Assembly: GCA_037176845.1 (NCBI GenBank)
Contig: JAYKXP010000171.1
Location: 25,973-89,972 of the forward strand
Direction: 5' to 3'
Origin: Paramarasmius palmivorus
Lineage: Eukaryota > Basidiomycota > Agaricomycetes > Agaricales > Marasmiaceae
Length of the DNA stretch: 64,000 nucleotides
Below, piece after piece: positions 11,526 through 23,300 of the stretch. The position numbers and the translations under genes were made by a program. Each line of letters opens with the position of its first letter. The first letter of the stretch is position 1. The notes under the pieces were generated by a model. That model did not search any database, had not been told where the DNA came from, and saw only the letters and a program-made list of their open reading frames with translations.

Positions 11526-14500
11526 TCACATTCGGCCTTGGAATTCTGAAACACCGCGGAGTTCCAAGACTGCAGGAGTCGATGGACCAAGAACGTTGAG
11601 AGTAAAGTGCGTAATCAAGTCGCCACTGCTGAGAAATGCTCCGCTCTGCATGTAGAGGAGGCTGTAGGTGGTATGTTTCCGGGGTTTATGCTCCAACTGA
11701 AACTTTTTGAATTGGATGGGCGCTGTAAACGAAGACATATCAGTCAGACAACAGAAGAATAGAAAAGAAATGGTAGATTACTCACTAGAGCGGTAGGTGA
11801 AGACTATCCAGAGGAAAGGGTATCAGGAATGGGCAACGTTGCACTGACACCGAACGATAGGTGCTTATGTACACATAGTCAATACCCCGAAGATGAGGAA
11901 ACAATTTGTTTGCAAAACTGGTAGTGGTTGGTGATAGAATTTGGGTGTTGACACCCTGCATAACCATGAAGAATTCCAGCCCGCAGATGACAGTGATGGA
12001 CACCAGGAAGCGTGTTTGGGAAGGGATAAACTTTATGAAGGTTTCAAGGCAATGCAAAAAAATATACCGTATGAGGTGCGAGTAAAAATTTGAGCCTATC
12101 CTTGCGTAGGAGTGAGTAACTACGAAAAGCATTGAGTGAGAGCAGTAGCGTACGAGAATCGTGTCAAGCTTCCGGTCGTTCGAGCTTGCAGTCCCTTGAG
12201 TGGTTTTCCTGAAGGTATATTAGATCGAAAACAATGCTCAGGAAACGATTGAGCTGACCTTTAAGTATGTAGCACCGTGAAGAGATGAACGCGCTGTAAA
12301 CAACATGATTGTTTTGGACAGGAGAGAAGTGCCGGCGGCAAAAAAAACGCTTGCACCTTGCACCACCTCTTTCCTCATAATCAGCCAGCCATACGCGTAT
12401 ACTCCTCCAAAAATTCCGATGAAACATATCTGCATATTCTCCAATGTTAGTGCTTTTCCTCCTACATCCCTGGTAGTTCTCTCAACTCACCTCTCAGCGC
12501 AAAGCTGCGCGTCATGCCTTCGACCTCAACAATCCAACCTCTCCCATTGCTCTGAGCGGGCAGTCCGCTGGCTGGATAATCAGGAAAAGGTACGTATCCA
12601 CCACTTCAGCTGAATTCACGCTCTAATAGCCTCGATCCCTACCTAGGGTTTGATCTTGAAGCATCCAACGTGCGCCCGCGACCTCACTACCACCAAGAAC
12701 AACCTTGCGCATACCTCCGTAGCTCCAGCTCTACCGTGCCTCCCAACTACTATATCCCTCCATCCCCTACCTCTACTTCCAGCTTACTCTTGCTAGAAGA
12801 ATCACCACGTTTTATCTCCGCACATCCGACCAATACCGACACCCCAAGTTCACACCCGAGACTTCAAGAGTCCAGCTTTGGGTTCATGGTCACTCAGTAT
12901 TCAAACTTGGCTTTGAACGGAGAGTAGATGTCTAGTAAACCCTATCAACCAGGTTATAGCAAGGTGAGCACCGTTCTTCCATGTTCACGACTTTTACTCA
13001 CTCCGCTGTAGCCTAGACCCCAACACATCTCCAACCCGAACGACTACATGGATAAAAACACACCTCTGCCCCCGTTGCGCTCAATGTCCTCATATTCCTG
13101 CATCTCGACGATCGCCTACTGGCCCGTGAACTTCCCAGTTCAGCCCTCAGCGACGGTATAGATGCCATCCTCCAACGTTGGGTGCAGAGGCGATTTCGCG
13201 ATATCGGGGATCTGAGCTTTGGGAATTGTACCGACATTTCACTGGTCGTTAGCTGGGATGGTCGTCAAGTTGGTCCTTGGTCAGTTGAGGATAGAGGTCA
13301 AGACTCAAAAGACCCTCGGAAGAAGCGGCCAGCGAACTGTAAGTAACATATATATCTATCACCAACCCAGTTATTGTCAAGGCGCTGATGCTGTTCTAAG
13401 GCAACGTTATACGAAGAAAGCTCGAACCTCGAGATCTCCTTCCATTTACGGAAGGATGCTTACTACATATGGGCATCGACACGAGGGTTACTATCAGCTA
13501 GTTTAAAATTACAAGCTGTCGGGTGTAAAAGATCTCGTCGCAGGCAACGGGTCATCGTTCTTTTTCACAGTATTACTTGGACGTGTATACCGGAAGACGG
13601 TCCTGGTCCAACAGCGTATGATAAGGTACAGGTACAGGAATTCAAAGTCGACGAGCAAGGTGTGCCGCATGTATTGTATAAGATACATATCGTTGAATAG
13701 ATGGCATGAAAAGTATGGGATATAGCACTTGATAGGAAGAGTACACGCAGTCGTATCCAGAAACGTTAGCGAAAAAGGCCCTTCCCCGATTTTGAGATCC
13801 ATGCAATACCCATAAAGTGGTGGGTGTTTTCAATAACGGCTGTGGGCAAGGCTTCGGGTCGCTGACCGTCTTTGACTGGTTCCGAATGTTGTTACTGTAA
13901 ACGAAACAACATCAACATCAGCCAAGAACAGAAAAAAAGAAAGAGTACCCACCAAGGCTTACTCTATAATGCTCCATTATCCGCCGCTTTCTCCTCAATC
14001 AAGCCCAATCCATCATCCCTCCCATCCCCGTCGATGGCAGCCTACATAGGCGTAGGATGGTCTTCATTGCGCACCCAAATGATGTCCTGCCGCGTATTGT
14101 GCCGACAGCTGTCGATTTTACTTCGGGAACTTGGTGTATACAAGGCTAAAGGGCCTCATTCGTTGAGTGAAGAAGGACTGGAGCCAGGGCCTCGATCGAG
14201 GTGGAGCTGAGGGCGTGCATGTTTCAAGATATGGGGAGCCGAAAAAGGGAAAAAAGAGCCTTCAGGGAGCGGAACCAGCAAGGCCTCGTACAGCTCATGA
14301 AGAGCTTTGGGCATGGATCCAGAGGATAGGACTCTGAAGAATAGGTCTATGGGGTGGTATGGGGCAAAGAGTCCCAGTCAACATTCGGATATCGAGGAAG
14401 GCGGGTGTGCGGGAGACAAAGTTGAGGACCATTGCTTCCAAGCTCGCCAATTCAACAAAATGATTAGGGCTGGACTTTAGCTAGTTTGCTGGAGACAATA

Positions 14501-15196
14501 GTATGTTAGTAAAACACGACAAAAGAGTAGGGGACAGTGAGCACTTACTGGTACACCCACAAACTCGACTCAACCACCGATTCTACCATACGCATGCCCA
14601 TTCTTGTATCCAATACTCTACCGTCACCCCATGAACCACCATGAGCGCGTCCGTGACTTGGTGGAATGGTCGACACAAGGCCCGATAGCTGGCACGAGGA
14701 AACGGAGTGGGTTTAACTGCGTAGCCTTGGGATTCTCAGTTGCGGTAAAAGGGCCTATACGGAGAAGTAAGCTGGGATTATTGCGAAGGCGTCATTCCTG
14801 TGGAATCTTGCGAGGTGGGGACGGGAAAGGTGTAGGGTAAAGACTAGGATGCAAGGGTAGAGTACAGGCGACGGGACGCGTTATAATGCGAGTGGGAGGA
14901 AGAAAAGGGATGTATATAGCCCATATTGCGGAATGAGAGAAGCTGAAGCCTAGGTCGAAGTGGTTGAGGCTTTGTGGATGGTACTGTCGTGGAGTAATTG
15001 GGAACGGGTCGACGTAGTGTCGAGGAGCGCGTTTGAAAAGGTGACCGAAAGATGTTGGGGTATGCATGGATTACAATACATCTTCGAAGGTTTATATGGG
15101 GTTTTGGGGCTTGTACTTGGGTAGCTACAGGAGAGCCATGAACGATGGTGAAAAACGTCGAGAATAGTGAACATACCGACAGTCGTACCTCTTGAG
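11526..15196 (-). pseudogene. Left part of the decayed tandem gene-family array
   Basis: Two repeat units on the - strand. Homologous introns mark them: 11,723-11,785 (GTGAGT...CTGACTGAT...CAG) and 14,489-14,548 (GTAAGT...TACTAAC...CAG), 2.76 kb apart. The exon at 11,526-11,722 is open (APIQFKKFQLEHKPRK...). The stretch 11,990-13,990 is clearly homologous to 60,130-61,990, for example the - strand peptides CLETFIKFIPSQTRF here and CLETFINFIISQTRF there. Frames are broken in most exons and no domain is recognised, so I call it a family of pseudogenes. The right edge ends exactly in TACCTCTTGAG at 15,186-15,196, where the 27.6-kb insertion begins. Confidence 0.6.
15186..15196. repeat. Left 11-bp flank repeat of the large insertion (probable TSD)
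   Basis: TACCTCTTGAG, repeated at 42,842-42,852. The uninterrupted paralogue at 63,284-63,294 has the sequence once, with matching flanks on both sides. Confidence 0.7.
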
Positions 15197-15250
15197 TAGT
15201 CTTGAAACAATCCTTTATAACAGGACGCTCCAGGTATTCACTCGTTATAA

Positions 15251-15322
15251 AGTCTTGGACGGTTGTCATGATTTTTGTGACCTGTGGTGCGGACCTCGAA
15301 AATCTGACAGCGGCGGGACGGC
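15251..15322 (+). repeat. Left imperfect terminal inverted repeat of the large insertion
   Basis: Pairs with 42,770-42,841 in inverted orientation, about 75% identical with two short gaps; the inner part TGACAGCGGC and GGGACGGC is exact. Confidence 0.65.
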
Positions 15323-15524
15323 AACCGGAAATATCGCTGAATTAGGCAGGATACACCGAGAAGCCGTTCTGCGTTGTTCTCGTAGTATATCCTACAAACT
15401 TTCCGCAAACATCACTGTCTTGTTTCCTCGATTGAATGGTGTTTGAGATACGGATGATCCAAGCTCGTACGAGAACAACGGAGCTCACCCAGTCTCCGAA
15501 GTGTTTATGTCGGAACTTTTAAAT

Positions 15525-15760
15525 CTTGCCGATAAGGGCTGATAAGGCCCATAAGAGAATCGGGTCTTATCAGGCATGATAATGTTAGTCAACTTATCAT
15601 AATCATCCATGGCGCCAATCTTATGAGCGCTTATAACATAGGGCGGTAATAGGATAGCGCTGGCGCTTATAAGATCATGGCTTATCACATCAAAATTGAT
15701 GCGAGCCTCTTATCGTGCTCGCACCTGAGGGGCTCGAACGAAGGGCCTTATCATAGCCAC
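15525..15760. repeat. Cluster of TTATCA/TGATAA motifs near the left end of the insertion
   Basis: At least six TTATCA or GATAAG words plus several CTTATA/CATAAG variants in about 230 bp, including GCCCATAAG followed closely by CTTATCAGGC. The same pair of words, in the same order, recurs near 40,540-40,563. Such clusters resemble the subterminal motif arrays bound by some DNA transposases; that role is inferred. Confidence 0.45.
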
Positions 15761-15888
15761 CATTATGACAGTGGTTTTGATATGTGGGAGGCAGTCCAGC
15801 TGGCCCACCTTCTCTATATGTGTTTTAGAACATCAACTTAATATATACCGACATCTTTGGCCAAATAAAATCTTTCCTTGGTTGCTTT

Positions 15889-16213
15889 TGTCAGAGTTTT
15901 AGATTGAACTCTGTTAGCAGCGATAGCGCAGGTAAGCGCGATATAAACGATAGCAGATGACCAGAGGCCTTGAGATAGAACCAAGAGATGAACTGATGTG
16001 ATTCAATTATTGTAGGGTTTTCTGTCTAGCTTTTATACATGAGTAAGGATGAAAGATAAACCTAAAAGTACAAGTATAGACGCGATAGAAATAACTGTGG
16101 CTTTGTGTGGCTTTCTGTAAGTAAGTGGGTTAGACAAAATGATACGAGCGGGTCAAGAGATATTCTAAGATGTGGCATGCATATGTAAATATAAACGTTC
16201 TATATTTCCAACA
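15889..16213 (-). repeat. 3' LTR (relative to the - strand element)
   Basis: 325 bp, appears identical to 19,927-20,251. On the - strand it starts TGTTGGAAATATAG and ends CTCTGACA. Confidence 0.92.
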
Positions 16214-16225
16214 CTCCCCCTCAAA
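16214..16225 (-). other. Polypurine tract of the copia-type element
   Basis: On the - strand TTTGAGGGGGAG directly precedes the 3' LTR (TGTTGG...), the expected place and composition for plus-strand priming. Confidence 0.7.
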
Positions 16226-16257
16226 CCTTGGATTATGGAATGATCTGAGGTTTGACT

Positions 16258-19200
16258 CTAATCCAGATTGTCGAAGTATTCTCCGTGGAGGTTGCGATGT
16301 TTGACCCGGCGGAGTCTGGACTCATTGCGATTCTTCTTGATGTTTCTGTAGTTGCGAGTGTTGTCGTTGTTGGTGTGATTGGATACCCGCGGTTTCTTTA
16401 CTGTCCTGGTGCCTGATGATTGTCCTGCGATAATGTCCTTCTTTCCAGTTCGAATAGCTTCCTGGAATTTTACTCTTCTATGTCCACCTCTGGCCGATGT
16501 TTCTCCGTTATCGATCTGCATCTCATCAATCTTCGTAATGATCTCGTTGATTTTTCGATTGATTGTGCCTAATCCTTTTCCATCTAGATCCATCTCGTCG
16601 ATTCCTTGGGTAACGTTGTCGATATCAGCTTCGAATTTGGGTTTTTGCTCCCCCTCAACGAGTGGGATCTGATCCGGTTCTGGTGTGGTAGGAAGTGATA
16701 TGAGTGCTGGCATTTCGGGTGAATCAGCCTCGACTAGGCTTGGGAAAGGGTCTCCTGGCTTGTGTTCCGTAGCCTCCAATGCATAGATACCGTCTTTCTT
16801 CGGTATATCCAAAATGCATTCCCAACCTTTGTGGATCCTGATGTTGTCGCCACTGAAAATGACTTCGTAACCGTCCTCGGTGAGCTTGCTGATGGATATC
16901 AATGTGTGTCTGAACTTCGGGACGAGTAGACAGTCGGCGAGTACGATCGTGTGCCACTGGAAATTGTTGGTGGTGTACACAGTACAGTTGCCTTTCTCGA
17001 CGGCGAATGTGGTTCCTTCAGGTGTGCCGATGGGTCTGTGAGTGATGGACTGGCGCTCGGTGATACCATTTCGATAGGGAGTCATGTGTGAGGATGCGGC
17101 GCTGTCGAATACAAATTTTACGACTCCTTCCTCCTCCTCGAACTTCTCTGTAGCCATCTGTGCACTATCCCTCTCTTCCTTTGCCTGTGCCCAAATATCA
17201 TTGTAGGCGGCGGCCACGTCTACGTGTTCCTTCTTGCCTGGCTCTTCGATCAACCACCTGCTAATGACCTTCTCCCCCATAAAGGTACGATTGGCACTGT
17301 TGTAGCACAATCGGCATACCCTATGATCGAGGGTGACATGCTCGAATCCTTCGTCTAGGAAGTCGCTGGCGGTCTGGACTACTCCAATGACGGTGCGATC
17401 ACCTGTCTTGGGTGTGTGGCAAGTACCGGCTTCGCAGTTGGGGTCATAGGTCTGATATCCGACGAAATAGTTATTGACAAGTTCGTCTTTGAGGGTGCGG
17501 TTGACGACTGGGGGACATGGCCAGCTTTCGCTTTCGTAGTAACCTTTCCAGCTGTTCTCGTTGTTGTACATGTCGATGGTAGAAGTTGAGGATGAGTTTA
17601 GAGATGAGGTTGCTTTGACAGCGGTAAATGGGATGAGTACTGATGATGCTGGTTCTCGATATTCCTCTGTGCTTTTATAGGAGTTTTGCTGGCAGTCTTG
17701 GAACTGTTCTGTTTCATCTTGTTGAGAATCCACTCGATCTTCTTTGCATATGATCGCTTTGGTATCAATTGGTGTCTGTAAATCGACCATTGTGGCCATC
17801 GTGGTGTGCATTTCCACGGCCATGTATGCTGTTTCCTTGGATTTCTCTTCAGTTTCCTCGGTTTTTCCGAATTCTTCATCGTAAAACCATTCTTTCGGTG
17901 GGTTGTACTGTTCCACTGCTCGGATTTCCCTGGCTAACCATGTGCCTTCTTCCCATATTTCTTCTTCCATGGCTTTAACAGCACTTTCTTTGGTACTGCT
18001 TGCCTTCTCTTTTCCTTTTCTCCATAATTGGCTATCTTTAGCTTGCTTGGACTTTTCTTTATCCTCGGATTCATCATCTGATTTCCTGGATTTCGGCTTT
18101 GTAGCACATTTTGCGGCGATATGCCCTTTTCCTTGACATCTGAAACATGTGATCTCTTTGCAATCTCTATCTCCGCCCTGACGATCATTAAATCTCCGGC
18201 CTCTTCCTCGGCTATTAAATCCTCGGCCTCTATTGTTGAAATGATCTCGGGAATAGTTGGCTTCCTCCTTCTTGACTTTTCCTCGGCGCATTGCCTGTCC
18301 ATTTGCTTCAGCTCGAATAGCAGCAATCAGCTTGTCAACAGTTAAATCCTTGTTTGATTCACTGTATACGGTCATGACAGCTGTGATTGTTGAATTCAAT
18401 GATTGGGGAACTGATGCAATTAATGCATTCTTGAACTGATCATCCGAAATAGTGATGTTTCGTGATGTGAGTTCATTTCGGATATTGAGGAGTTCGTCAA
18501 TATGTTCATTGACTTTGCCAATGTCGTAGCAAGATAGATTGTATAGCTTGCGTTCCAGGTGTGCTTCTGTCAAAGGATTCTTTGTGTCGTAATCCTTCTT
18601 TAATCCTGTCCATAATGCTTGTGATGACTTCGCATTTCGATATCTTCGAAGTATGGTGTCCGGCAATTTTCCAACAATTGCGTTCATAAGATCGGCATCT
18701 GCGTCTCCTTCTTCTGCAGTAGTCAGGTACTTCCCATACCCTATCGACTTTGCTGCAAGTTCTACACGCATTGCCCACATGCCCCAGTTTGAGCCATCGT
18801 CCTTTAACTTGGTACAGTCGTTAAATGCTTTGACTGCTTTAGACATGTTGTCTTCTTCTTCGTCTGAATCAAATGATTCTTCCTTTGGTGGTCTCTTGGG
18901 AGATGGTGTTCTCGGTTTGGGTTTGGGACCTATGCTGGACGATTCTGGTTGATCGTCCTTCTCTTCGTCGGCAGGTGTTCCTTTGTCTTTGTCAGATACA
19001 GGTTTATCAGTATCAGCTTCTGATTCCTGTTCTGATTCTCCTTTATCCTGCTCTTGTTCCTTTTCTAGGTCCTGTTCTTCTTTATCGGATTCTTCACCAA
19101 ATCCTGATCCTTGTTCGAACTCTTCAGCAAGTTCAGTTTCCTGATCAAACTCTTCAGCAAGTTTGATCTGCTCTTCAACAGTTTCTTCCTGTGAAGCTGA

Positions 19201-19743
19201 TGTTCCCGCTGGTGGGAATACTAATGGTTGTGGTTCTGGTACTGTTGTTCGTAGTACGTTTCCTCGAACTACTGTTTCGTTGTGATCGTCACAATCCCTA
19301 AAATTTCCAACTAATAACGCTTCCTTTGGAGTCCTGACTCGATTTCTTCTGTTTGGACACGGTTGTTCTTCGCAAAGTTCCCACTTCCGTTTGTTGAGAT
19401 CTAAGTAACAATCTCATAGTTCGTCGACGTTGAACTGATGTGGCCAATGAACACAGATTAAATCTGTTCGAAGTGTGGGTTGTGCGGAAGATGCTGGTGG
19501 CGTGTGCAATCCTCCAACTGGACTCTGTCTCCTAGAAGGTATACGCGATGGATTCCTCGATGGATGTGATGATATGCTTTGTTGCTGTCCCGATGGACTG
19601 CCTGTTCTACTTCCTACTGGTGTAGGTTGTCTGCTAGGATTCCTGCTAGGGTTCCTAGATCCTCGTAATATTTGTTCTGGGTCGAACGTTCCTGATACTG
19701 GGGTACCGCTTCTGGATTGATAACGGCTACCTCTATCGGACAT
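16258..19743 (-). pseudogene. copia-type Gag-protease ORF with an in-frame TGA
   Basis: Structural polyprotein of the retroelement. From the Met at 19,743 (MSDRGSRYQSRSG) one frame runs to the stop at 16,258, about 1,160 codons, broken only by TGA at 19,416-19,414 (after HQFNVDEL). The part after the stop can start at Met 18,846. Order: basic Arg/Ser-rich N-terminus; acidic Glu-rich linker; UBN2-type copia gag domain (about 18,846-18,250; SNWGMWAMRVELA, ALWTGLKKDY); CCHC zinc knuckle CFRCQGKGHIAAKC (about 18,150); protease motif VFDSAASSHMTP (about 17,110); GAG-pre-integrase-like HTLISISKLTEDGYEVIF; then a charged tail with no integrase. The tail ends next to the polypurine tract, so pol is genuinely missing rather than cut off by the window. 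Confidence 0.88.
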
Positions 19744-19911
19744 ACACTAGTCCAATAGTCCTTTGCTTTGGGTAGGGGATATTCCGGCGTCCCTGCTCGC
19801 CACTCGATGTATGATCTTGGTTCTTTGTCCTTGGGGATATTACGGCGTCCCAAACTCGCCACTATACCAATATGAAATCGGTATTACTCTGGTTCAGCTA
19901 AGGTTTATAGA

Positions 19912-19926
19912 CCGGGGCCCATAACC
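19912..19926 (-). other. Primer-binding site candidate resembling the initiator tRNA anticodon arm
   Basis: Directly inside the 5' LTR the - strand reads GGTTATGGGCCCCGG. GGTTATGGGCCC is complementary to a GGGCCCATAACC-type sequence, which looks like the anticodon arm of initiator Met-tRNA (CAT anticodon). That would imply half-tRNA priming, as known for Drosophila copia. The host's own initiator tRNA is not in the window, so this is inferred. Confidence 0.5.
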
Positions 19927-20251
19927 TGTCAGAGTTTTAGATTGAACTCTGTTAGCAGCGATAGCGCAGGTAAGCGCGATATAAACGATAGCAGATGACC
20001 AGAGGCCTTGAGATAGAACCAAGAGATGAACTGATGTGATTCAATTATTGTAGGGTTTTCTGTCTAGCTTTTATACATGAGTAAGGATGAAAGATAAACC
20101 TAAAAGTACAAGTATAGACGCGATAGAAATAACTGTGGCTTTGTGTGGCTTTCTGTAAGTAAGTGGGTTAGACAAAATGATACGAGCGGGTCAAGAGATA
20201 TTCTAAGATGTGGCATGCATATGTAAATATAAACGTTCTATATTTCCAACA
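19927..20251 (-). repeat. 5' LTR (relative to the - strand element)
   Basis: 325 bp, appears identical to 15,889-16,213. Followed on the + side by GCTTT, the target duplication. Confidence 0.92.
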
Positions 20252-20369
20252 GCTTTCTGGGCAAATACCGCCACCATTGTATCTATATCAGTATATTCTG
20301 ATTATTACATGCAAGAAGTCTCATTACATAGTCCAAGAAATCAGTCTAAGAATATCTAACCACCACGGA

Positions 20370-23300
20370 GACGTGCCTGAGTACAAGTGTTCCAGACTGG
20401 CCTTTCAGCTGGCTCTTGATCACGTTGACAACCCTTACCCTTGCTTCGAGCCACTCACTGAACTTCTTTGCGGGGCCTCAGAGGTACAGTGGTACCAACT
20501 TCGGTCCCATCAGAAGACAGAGGGTGTGCTGGTACATCCAAGTCTACAACAGTAGGAGTGGGCGGGGGTGTAGATGATGGTGTCCCTGGATCAGTTGTGA
20601 CTTCCACACTATCATCACGATGAATGATAGTGGTGGATGATGATGAAGCAGCGGAGGAAAATGACTGAGGGGTAGTACCAACAGTGGATGAAGAGGCAGC
20701 TGATTGAGATGGTGGCTGGCTCGGAGGTGCTGATGTGGAACTTGTAGTGGGCCCTGCGGCAGAAATACTGAGACCTAAGAGTCATGCTGTATGTTAGAAA
20801 CTTCAACTCAATCAGATCAAATTCAGTGTAGCGTATCTTGCTCAATCGCTGCCATCTGATCTCGAATGTCTGATAGATACTCTGAACATTCAAATGTTCC
20901 GAAGCGCTCACCACTTGATGTTGTGATTCTGCTGAAGACACGTTCATTATAGAAGCCCCTTAGACTCTGAGCCCAATTGGAATCGCAGCTGATCTGTGTA
21001 TTGATGATTTTTCGGAACTCCCAGAAGTTTTGCAAGTAGTTGATCTCAGACTGCCTGCCGATTTCAGTCCATTGTGAATCATTTGCAAAGAGAACTTGGA
21101 CCTGAATTGATGAGATGTCAATAACATACCCAGCATAATTAGACTGAACATAGACATACCATGATAGCAGCAAATGCAATACATGCGCTATTGATTTCGC
21201 GGACATTCCAAGGGTGACCCAGCGTCCCTGATGTGGCCTTCAGTGTTGCATTATCCAAAGATGATTCACCAAATAGAATCATGTGCAGGATCTGAGAATA
21301 ATCAGCATGAATCCAAAACACTAATAGATTGGGCACTTCACCTTTGCCATGTACTCGTTCATGAATAGACCAGTCGGCTCCTCATGTTGATCTGGACAAA
21401 AGATTGGAGAGAATGCGCTCTTCGGCTTGTGAGGAAAGCGAAGGAGCTTGATCATGACTTCACTTTTGCCTCGCTTGCTCGCTCACAGCAGAAGCTGGCC
21501 ACAGAGTGCTAGGGATGTTGAGGTCATGAAAGATTTGCGCGGCCTTCCCACGAACATTATTGAGGGCTGTCGCACGCTGTGCATTGACCTGCTTTCCAAA
21601 CTGGAAAGGAAACAGTAAGGATTAATGAATGGATCAACAAATCAGAAGACGCACGGCAGTTTGGAATCTCGGATATTCTGCTGCTAGGATGCAGAGTTCA
21701 CGATCACTCAGATACTCGTGTAATTCAAGAATCGCTCCGGCTATAAAGTTGGTATCGTCCTCATATTGGGCTGGAGCATTGGGGTGTGGGGCGTTCAGGT
21801 TCAGATACTGACCAAAGACGCCTGGATATATCCAAGGGCAAACGACTAAGCTGTACCTCTTTCCAAGAAAAACAACTTTGTCGTGATTGAACCTAGGGTC
21901 CGACTCGATGGTTTGACCCTTCTTGGTGCGACGACCATGCTTCTAGAGAGCTAGCTGGACAGCTGAGGTCGCTAGTTTTATTAAAAAGACTCCGAAGATT
22001 GTCACCACCCCTTTTACATTAATTGCCCAATATCTTCATGTGTAATCTCTAATTCAATTAGACATTTTTTTGGCCTGTAGGGGTATATACAGCACACCAT
22101 TTATAAAAGGGTGCGCTTTAGGGTCAGAAAAATATTCCCACGGACTCTGGGACCATTCTGGAGCGCTTTTTTGGGCGCTTTTTCAACAGGAAATTTATTC
22201 CCACCATCCAGGGCATTATCTGGGATGCTCCCTGCTCCGCTTTTGGCTTCCCAAAAAGGAAGGTGGTCTTCCAGGGCCTGGGAAACCATTTTAGGGCGCT
22301 TTTGGGCGCTTTTTTCAGCGCTTTTTTAACAGGAAAATTATTCCCACACCTGCTGGCATCATTTAGGTGCCTCCCTACTCCGCTTTTGGCTTCCCAAAAT
22401 GGAAGGTGGCCTTACCTCACTATTTTCCACCTGGAATCAAATCATTGGGGGGCTATTGGGGCATGCTGGGGGGCTATAAAAATCGCATTTTTGAGGGAAT
22501 ATGTTCTAATATGTTCTAAAAGCATGCCACTGCAATTGGGGGGCAGGGCAATGCAAAAAAAGCGGTCCAAATATGGTAATTCAGGAAAATGGCCTATTGG
22601 ATCTTGAGCTACAGGCCAGATATTGACATGGGGTAAGTTGGAGGACCTAGATACATCAAATACAAGCCTGGGGACACCCAATAGTACATATATTGGTGGG
22701 ATAATGGTGCTTAAATATCAAAAATACTGAAAATCTCCGAAATTGGGGGAATAAAATTACAGGATGGGATGTGGTGCAGCTGGGGCTTAGATATTATGAA
22801 TCAGAGATGATATATATGTTCCCTTGATGGGTTTATAATCCTGGAGAGCTGCCTATTTTTCCAGATTTATTACAGCTAAATTCGCTTTTTTTGGACATTG
22901 GTGATACTATACCACAGGGAATGATTGGGATGGGCTAATTCTTGTTCATAACCCACTATAGGGTGTATAGATGACGAATATATACTTGCCCAGACACTCC
23001 TGTATGTGCAACACCTTGTTTAATCCAATGTATTGTACAGTTATGTAATACTACCAGTAATCCATGAATAGCACCTCAGGGAGGCATCCCAGCACCAAGG
23101 GGAGTTCAGAATCGAGTTCAGGCACCCAAAATACACTTTCCTACTATGAAAGGACATTGTTTGAATACATCTGTATGTTGCTACATAAAAAATACATAAA
23201 AAATCGCATTTTTAGGGGTTTTTTTGTACTGGAGCATGGGGACTGCTCCTAAAATCACCAAAAATGAATGAGAGACCGTTCACTATGTATAGAACAGGAA

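Larger units (their letters stand above)
15889..20251 (-). mobile_element. Non-autonomous copia-type LTR retrotransposon carrying gag and protease only
   Basis: Two 325-bp LTRs (15,889-16,213 and 19,927-20,251) look identical base for base and are flanked by a 5-bp target duplication GCTTT (15,884-15,888 and 20,252-20,256). The LTRs have TG...CA ends. A polypurine tract and a primer-site candidate lie at the expected inner borders for a - strand element. The internal 3.7 kb encodes a gag and an aspartic protease motif, but no integrase, reverse transcriptase or RNase H. Identical LTRs imply a recent insertion that must have used enzymes from another copy. Confidence 0.92.
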
